Shown here piece by piece: positions 58,512 through 64,000 of a stretch of DNA of 64,000 nucleotides. Each line of letters opens with the position of its first letter. Position 1 is the stretch's first letter. This DNA is from Brachypterus glaber (lineage: Eukaryota > Arthropoda > Insecta > Coleoptera > Kateretidae): positions 34,472,393 through 34,536,392 of the forward strand of contig OY294051.1 in the NCBI GenBank assembly GCA_958510825.1. The letters are read 5' to 3'. The notes under the pieces were generated by a model that had not been told where the DNA came from, searched no databases, and saw nothing but the letters and a program-made list of their open reading frames with translations. The position numbers were made by a program, and so were the translations under genes.

Positions 58512-59222
58512 TTTTTCTACGACTGCTTTAGAATGTAAGCAAATACACACACTTTTCCAACACAGAATGAATCCATTTTAGCTCTAGATACGGTATGAGT
58601 ATTCCGTATCAAGTGTTAGAATGAGCACATGTAGTACCATCTCTTGTTTATAAAAGTAAAGAAAACTGTAGCAAAATTAGCAAAAATATAAATATTTTAC
58701 CATGAAATATTGAATAATTTAATGCAATTTAAAGTTTTAAGTTAAAATTACATAAAGTTTATTAGTTTTTCTTAATATTTGACCAGTTTTTTATCAATTT
58801 AGCTCAAAAAATTAAAACTGCTCCATCTATTGTTAAATATTAAAACCTGGTATCTGTCACAACAATCTTACATAACTGTCAATTTTTGCATTATAATTTG
58901 TAAATATGTGCTAAAATTAAATAAAAATCTTTTTTAAGTACTGATTTGATAAAATTATTAAATAACATTGACAGCTTTATTTAAAAATATGTGTTTTGTT
59001 GTATTTACAATGTCGAGTCACAAAAAACATTGTTTTTAACCTTGTCCGCAGTTTAAAGCCATACAGTGTTTCATATTTGCAGTCGAAGAAAAAGTATAGT
59101 CTACAACACGTATGGAATAGTCATTCCGCGCTCGCGGGACCATCATACTCGCCTACCGGCTCGTATGACAAACTTTTCGCTCGCGCGGAATATTGTCTAT
59201 TCCATACTAGTTATAGAATATA
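58512..59222 (+). mobile_element. Repeat P, copy 2
   Basis: Collinear with 4563-5160 at about 90%. It ends with the GC-rich hairpin at 59111-59206, which is inverted relative to copy 1. Length differences are small, so the two are the same element. Confidence 0.75.
59111..59206. repeat. CG-cored hairpin H1 in inverted orientation (repeat P copy 2)
   Basis: Between tatggaatag and ctattccata the sequence is the reverse complement of 5162-5250: attccgcgctcgcggg comes first and cgctcgcgcggaat last. The core reads CACTCGCCTGCCGGCTCGT-like in this orientation, with a few substitutions. Confidence 0.8.
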
Positions 59223-59559
59223 CTATTTGCAAGGAAGAGTGTTATGTGCCTTTTTTCGGCGCTTAATTTAAATAGTCTTGGAAGTTAGAGCGACTGGTTA
59301 AATGTGCCCCTTGGTTGAACCATCCCCCTCTTCCCCTACCGATGTAAAACAAAGAGTCTACGCAGAATATTAGCTTTTATGAAAGGAATGTGTGTTGGAT
59401 ATTTTATGTTTAATTAGTCTTAAGCCTGATAAAAATTTATATTAGTAAATTTCAAAAGAACATTTTCCAAAATAATATTTATGAAACAAATATTGCTTAT
59501 TTAATATACATGTATATTAATATACTGCAGTCGCTGAACCAGCCACCATGATACGAATT

Positions 59560-60187
59560 TAAACGCATAATATGAATTCCAGCTATATTTATTATTTACT
59601 TATTATACTATTTACAGCGCGTAGCGCTAGAATAGTATTATACGGTAGTTTCGAAGCAAGTTTAAAAATGTCCGTCCGTCCGTCCGTTCGTCTGTTCGTC
59701 CGTTCGTCTGTCCGGTGTCACGTTTTTTATAGACACGATACTCAAGAACGAATAATCCGATCGACTTTAGAAAAAATCAAGTTCTATGAGGGGAAGATCC
59801 CTATTGTTTTTATGGGGGGTTAAACTTAAAAAAAAAATTAAAAAAAAACATAATTAGTTTTTTCGTTTGGCGCGAAAAGTAAATTAAAAAAAATTGAGTA
59901 ATTTTGAAAGTAGTTTTTGAATTATTTTTTATTTTTTTTTTATTTTTCGTTCTTCGCAAAAAAAAAACAAAAAAAAAATTAAAAGTTTTGATTTTTTTAA
60001 ATAAAATTAAAAAAAAAACTTTTTTTTTGAAAATTATTTTTTTAAGTAATTATATTTAATATTTTAATACAACGTAACTCATAAAATAATTGGAATAATC
60101 AAGTTTTGAGTTTGTATCAGTCGTCACGTAGAAAGTTAATTAATGCAAGGAACCAAAAATCGATTCTTTAGAGATAGATGTTGAGAA
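59560..60187 (+). repeat. Dispersed repeat family F, forward copy
   Basis: A run of gtccgtccgtccgttcg units (about 59671-59715) is followed by gatactcaagaacgaataatccgatcgac and tctatgaggggaagatccctattg. The reverse complement occurs at 19596-19760. The 83-aa frame rich in V-R-P-S is the translation of the run and not a gene. Confidence 0.6.
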
Positions 60188-60521
60188 ATAGTTATTTATG
60201 GTACTAGTGGGTAAAGTAAGATATTGCCAATGAGAAAATTAACTTGCGAGGCGTCAGCAAAGCAGGTTATTTTTCGAAGGCAATATCGGTTTACCCATGA
60301 GTGCAATACAAGGTGTTATCCAATAAATAGCTTAGGAATTCATATTTTTATTAAAAATTTTAATGACATTTACAAGAAAATAATTTGACAAGTGACAGTT
60401 GAGTGGGTAAAATAAATAATTATCCACTCAATAAAGTAAAAGCCACGCGGGGGTTATTATTGAGTTTATCTATTTAAAATAAAGCTGGTAATTGTCTCAT
60501 TATATGTATGTATTGGATAAA
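60188..60521 (+). mobile_element. Family E element, copy 3
   Basis: A complete 334-bp copy, atagttatttatggtactag to tgtattggataaa, with the gggtaaag...aggcgtcagc hairpin in its first 120 bp. Confidence 0.85.
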
Positions 60522-62369
60522 TTACATTATCTTAGATAATTTATCTACCTAGATTATGTACTTAATCATCAATTTAAATTGTCTAAATAAGTGAGTGCAA
60601 AATGGTTATTTACGTCTTTTTGGTCCCATTTATCTCAAAGCCTGATGCGATGATTAGATTCTACAGTCTGATTCAGATTCAATGGATTACCTAATATATG
60701 TAAGAAAAGTATTGTTAAGCCCCAGTTGATTCACAAAAATCCTGCCTTCTATTTTAGCCTTATCATATTTAATTTTATCGCACGTATAAAATTTGATTTT
60801 TTATCTAAATTCTTTATTTTCTATAAAAGTATTGGAAAAATCGAAAAATATCAAATTTAAATTTTCCTTTTTATGTTGTAAATCAGTGGTTCGTCTGAAC
60901 ATATCAATTTAATATTAAAACATCATAATTTATGAAAAAAATAACATAAAAAAGCACGCACCCCTCTAAAATTTTCTTATCTTTCCATAAACTGTCAAAC
61001 ATGATACTGGATGTATCAGACAAGCATTCTTTGTTATGTTTTTTAACAAAAAATATATACAAAAAGAAAAGCGATTATTTTTTGGCAAAGAATGTAATTC
61101 TAATATACAGTACGATAACAAAAGAGCACACAGCCCATTTGACGCAGAAAATAGCGTCTGAAGGGCCAACAAAATCTGTAAATTGAGTATATTCAATAAA
61201 TTTTGATTTATTTATCCAACAATCTTTATTTTTTAAATAGTAACTTATTTTTAAAAACTTTATCCTGCTCGAAGGTCCATAAATTAAGTATTTTTTAATG
61301 TATCATTTATTAACTTAAATCCTTAATATTTAAAAAAGTTAAATTGTTAATTTGTTTTGCAGATCATTAATCAAGAAAATTAACTTGAAGTAAATTACAT
61401 TTTCGCTCTTGAATTATAAATAATTTTATGGTGTATCACTGGATTTAAACATTATAAATTTTAAAACAATGATGTGAGTTAATATGGGTCAGAAAACCCT
61501 AGATAAAACATTCAAACTTTCAAGCTTAAACTATTTAATTGAGCCTCGTCCATTATATACAAGGACGATCGTCCAGGACGAACGTCCTATCCAGAAATAT
61601 ATCTGACAGTGGTTTATTAGTTATATCCCCTTCAGAGCCTTATCTGACTGTCATGTTGCACATAAAGACAATACAGGAAAAACCATCCAAATTCAAATAT
61701 TTTAAATTTTTAATCTGGCTCGATGGACTATTTTAAGATATTTTTTTTATAAATATCCTTATAGTTTTGTTGGTTTTTCTAATAATTTTATGGTCTTTCT
61801 GTGAATTAAGGGCTAAATTAAAATAAATTGACTTATTTTCGCTCAACTACGGCAAGGGAATTCGGGAAATAAAAATGACCACTATGATAACATTTTAAAC
61901 TTATTCAGTAAAAATAAAATGGTGCATTGAAAGCATGTATTTTAATTGAGTTTTCTTTGATTTGTTTAAACCTATTTTAAGTACATTACTTCTGGGTGAT
62001 CTTTAAATTTCTTCCTTTAATACCCCACAGGTTGAGACAGACAGTTTATACTACTGTATTACTGGACATTTTGCATAAATATATATAGTGGGATGGTGTT
62101 TACTGCATATCATATGCTGTCATCCTTAGGGATCCACAGAATGAGAAAGGAATAGAAAGCTTTAACATATGGCAGGAAAAGAGGTTTTAAAATTTTCAAG
62201 GCCAGATCCGGAAATTTAGGCTTTTTAGTGCAACAGAATTAACAAAAAGAATTACATCTGAAAAACTAATAAAATATATATCTGTCTCATAGTAATTTTA
62301 CTTACTAACTAATTGAGCATCCCCTAATTTATACTAATAATATTGTAAAGTAATCCAGCAGCTCAAACG
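60522..62369. other. AT-rich DNA without recognised features
   Basis: No gene was recognised. Two adjacent palindromes, ggacgatcgtcc (61563-61574, perfect) and ggacgaacgtcc (61576-61587), stand out in AT-rich surroundings. Confidence 0.45.
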
Positions 62370-62652
62370 GTTTAGAGGTGGGAGGATTGGTGTAGTGGAC
62401 TACCGCGTCGTACTTGACGAGTTTACTACCCAAAATAGCGCGAGTTCGATTCTCACCGGCGCCGATTTGCCTTTTTCAGTTAATTAATAATTGAAATTTG
62501 GCGAAGGCGTAAGTGAAGCGGACACTCCCTATAAATTGGTTCGAAATTAAAGGCAGTGATTCCCTCTAGTATTAGCCCACACAAGTCCTGGACTTGGGGG
62601 ATGCTTAATTAAGTAGAATAGTACGACTTTAAACAAAATTAAAAAAAAATGT
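62370..62652 (+). mobile_element. tRNA-derived SINE
   Basis: The head resembles a tRNA gene: a box A-like TGGTGTAGTGG (62388-62398) and a box B-like GTTCGATTC (62444-62452) about 45 bp apart, followed by caccggcgcc. A tRNA-unrelated body (ggcgaaggcgtaagtgaagc...cctggacttgggggatgc) and an A-rich tail near 62632-62650 follow. This is the classic SINE layout, with the internal pol III promoter in the head. The lack of a clean cloverleaf argues against a functional tRNA gene. Confidence 0.75.
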
Positions 62653-63516
62653 AAATAGTATAGTATAGTAACTCAAAGACTGCAGTCCCATGGGACAGTG
62701 TGGCCCCAGACTAGTAATTTAATGTGGCTTCAACGTGTTATATAACTTTATTTCCATAAAAAAGTTACATAGAGACTTTTAAGCTTTAGTTTTAAATAAA
62801 TACATTTAATTAATATTGTACCTTATTTTTATTATACATTTTAGATCTTATGTTAATGTTTAGATAAACAAAAAATGTAACTTTTATTCAAGATGAATGG
62901 TACGTTGTTGTCACGTTTACGATAACACAAAATTGTTTATTTTTAATATTTTGTTTGGTTTTTATTAACAAATAAACTTGGTGAACAGTTTTTCATCAAT
63001 TCATTTTATTATTTTCCACTTTTTAAACAAAGACATATTGTTTACATTTAACCCAAAACTCACCTTGAAAACGATATCCTTCTTTATTTTATCGTTATTT
63101 ATTTGCCTTATGTTTAAACTATAAATTTACCTTAAGTTTAAAGAAAAATTAAGAATAATGCACATTTTTTGTATATGCGTTGACCAATGCTTTTTGTTTG
63201 GTCACTGACATCTCATCATTTTTCAGCTATAACTTGATTATTGGCTACTGAATATCACCAGGTGGTGAATAAATTTCTATATTTGGGGTCTTTTATCTCC
63301 AATTTTATGATCTGACCGGAATCATATTACTGACAGTATCTGACCATTAAATAAGAAATTATGGCTTAATATACGGACTTTTTTACACTGCAAAAATCCT
63401 TTTAGTTATAGAAAAGCGTTAAGGGTCTGAGAAAAAAATTGTGTTACTTTAAAAGGCACGTAAACTTTTCTTTTAAATAATATTTGGTTTATTACTACAA
63501 GTTGTACAATAGTAGT
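62653..63516. other. AT-rich DNA without recognised features
   Basis: No gene, repeat or hairpin was recognised in this stretch. Confidence 0.45.
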
Positions 63517-63635
63517 TTATGATACAATGACGAAAAACACTTTTTTAGGGCGATTACGGAGATTGTCATCCTAGCTCGGAAAGCGAGGTTGGCCACCGTA
63601 ATTGCCTAAAAACCGTTTTTGTCCGTGTATCATAC
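63517..63635. repeat. CG-cored hairpin H8
   Basis: atgatacaatgacgaaaaac...agggcgattacgg pairs with ccgtaattgcctaaaaacc...gtccgtgtatcat. The apex is tagctcggaaagcgaggttgg, another CTCG...CGAG centre. The arms are unrelated to the other hairpins. Confidence 0.7.
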
Positions 63636-63797
63636 ACTATTTTTCATTCGATTGTAATATATTAATAAACTGAATGTCATTCAAATGTCAACAGTTTCAA
63701 TATCAATCAACCAAACAACGTCGACTATTTTTTTACTTTTGCGGCCTAGGCCGAGAAATTAAACTTTTCGTACAGGTTTATTATACAAAACATATAT

Positions 63798-64000
63798 TTT
63801 ATCCAATACATACAGATAATAAGACAATTACCAGCTTTATTTTAAATAGATAAACTCAATAATAACCCCCGCGTGGCTTTTACTTTATTGAGTGGATAAT
63901 TATTTATTTTACCCACTCAACTGTCACTTGTCAAATTATTTTTTTGTAAATGTCATTAAAATTTTTAATAAAACTATGAATTCCTAAGCTATTTATTGGA
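63798..64000 (-). mobile_element. Family E element, copy 4, cut by the window end
   Basis: tttatccaatacatacagat through cctaagctatttattgga matches 16585-16788. The hairpin half would lie beyond the window, if present. Confidence 0.8.

Larger units (their letters stand above)
57708..59338. mobile_element. Element O, ~1.63 kb, with iterated GGTTGAATGTGCC words; contains repeat P copy 2
   Basis: The left end agaagaggaaggggatggtt and the reversed right end gggaagagggggatggttcaaccaa form TIRs. Words such as ggttgaatgtgccc, ggctgaatgtgcctc, ggttaaatgtgcccc and a perfect ggttNaatctgcctc hairpin (about 57872-57906) lie inside. Repeat P (58512-59222) appears to be inserted in it. Confidence 0.75.

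Noticed and set aside
59572..59823. 83-aa frame with V-R-P-S-V-R repeats
   Set aside because: Translation of the gtccgtccg run of a dispersed repeat, not a protein.
62370..62460. tRNA gene
   Set aside because: Box A- and box B-like sequences are present, but no clean cloverleaf or acceptor stem could be drawn, and a SINE body with an A-rich tail follows.

Overview
The window looks like non-coding euchromatin from an arthropod, most likely an insect. It is very AT-rich (roughly 70% by eye) and has no long open reading frame. It is crowded with small, mostly non-autonomous transposons, foldback hairpins and LINE/SINE remnants. The only convincing host coding sequence is a 46-nt exon at 10804-10849 (+). 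It has clean splice sites and encodes WKQRWGVITKLSPAA, which resembles the N-terminal PH-domain strand of Dok-7 (docking protein 7) proteins. If that is right, the window is intronic: at least 10.8 kb of the upstream intron and up to about 53 kb of the downstream intron of a + strand Dok-7-like gene. Almost everything else is transposon debris inside those introns.

Layout. 1-10.8 kb: AT-rich sequence with two large inverted repeats (1519-2029, 2528-2931), a 0.7-kb repeat P copy (4563-5290), a hAT-like MITE, a MITE also present inverted near 46 kb, CG-cored hairpins, LINE 3' tails and a 345-bp TIR element. 11-21 kb: a 487-bp TIR element, a 275-bp hAT MITE with an exact 8-bp target duplication, a 579-bp element with perfect 33-bp TIRs, family E and family D elements (one nested in the other), and a hairpin with TGACGTCA in both arms. 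21-32 kb: an RTE-like LINE 3' end, a 907-bp element with iterated AATTTCGGAT words, microsatellites and a deleted Tc1/mariner transposase pseudogene. 32-40 kb: large inverted repeats, a nested composite (family A with element M inside), and an element made of iterated TTACCGCG words enclosing a truncated FLYWCH zinc-finger reading frame. 40-48 kb: hairpins, a second family D copy and MITEs. 48.2-51.6 kb: a recent 1.6-kb tandem duplication carrying a tRNA-Lys-type primer-binding site, a family B element and nested element N. 52-60 kb: more word-iterating elements (L, O), a third family D copy inserted in a family C element, and the second repeat P copy, in which an internal segment is inverted. 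60-64 kb: family E copies, a tRNA-derived SINE and a last CG-cored hairpin.

Two patterns are not explained by simple feature names. First, at least eight hairpins with unrelated arms carry CG-rich CGAG/CTCG words at the apex; three share the core ACGAGCCGnnrGnCGAGTG. Second, at least seven elements of 0.7-1.6 kb with unrelated sequences are built the same way: a short word at or near the ends is repeated in both orientations through the interior. No rRNA gene, complete tRNA gene, CRISPR array, bacterial operon or intact transposase was found. All identifications were made by reading; no database search was run.
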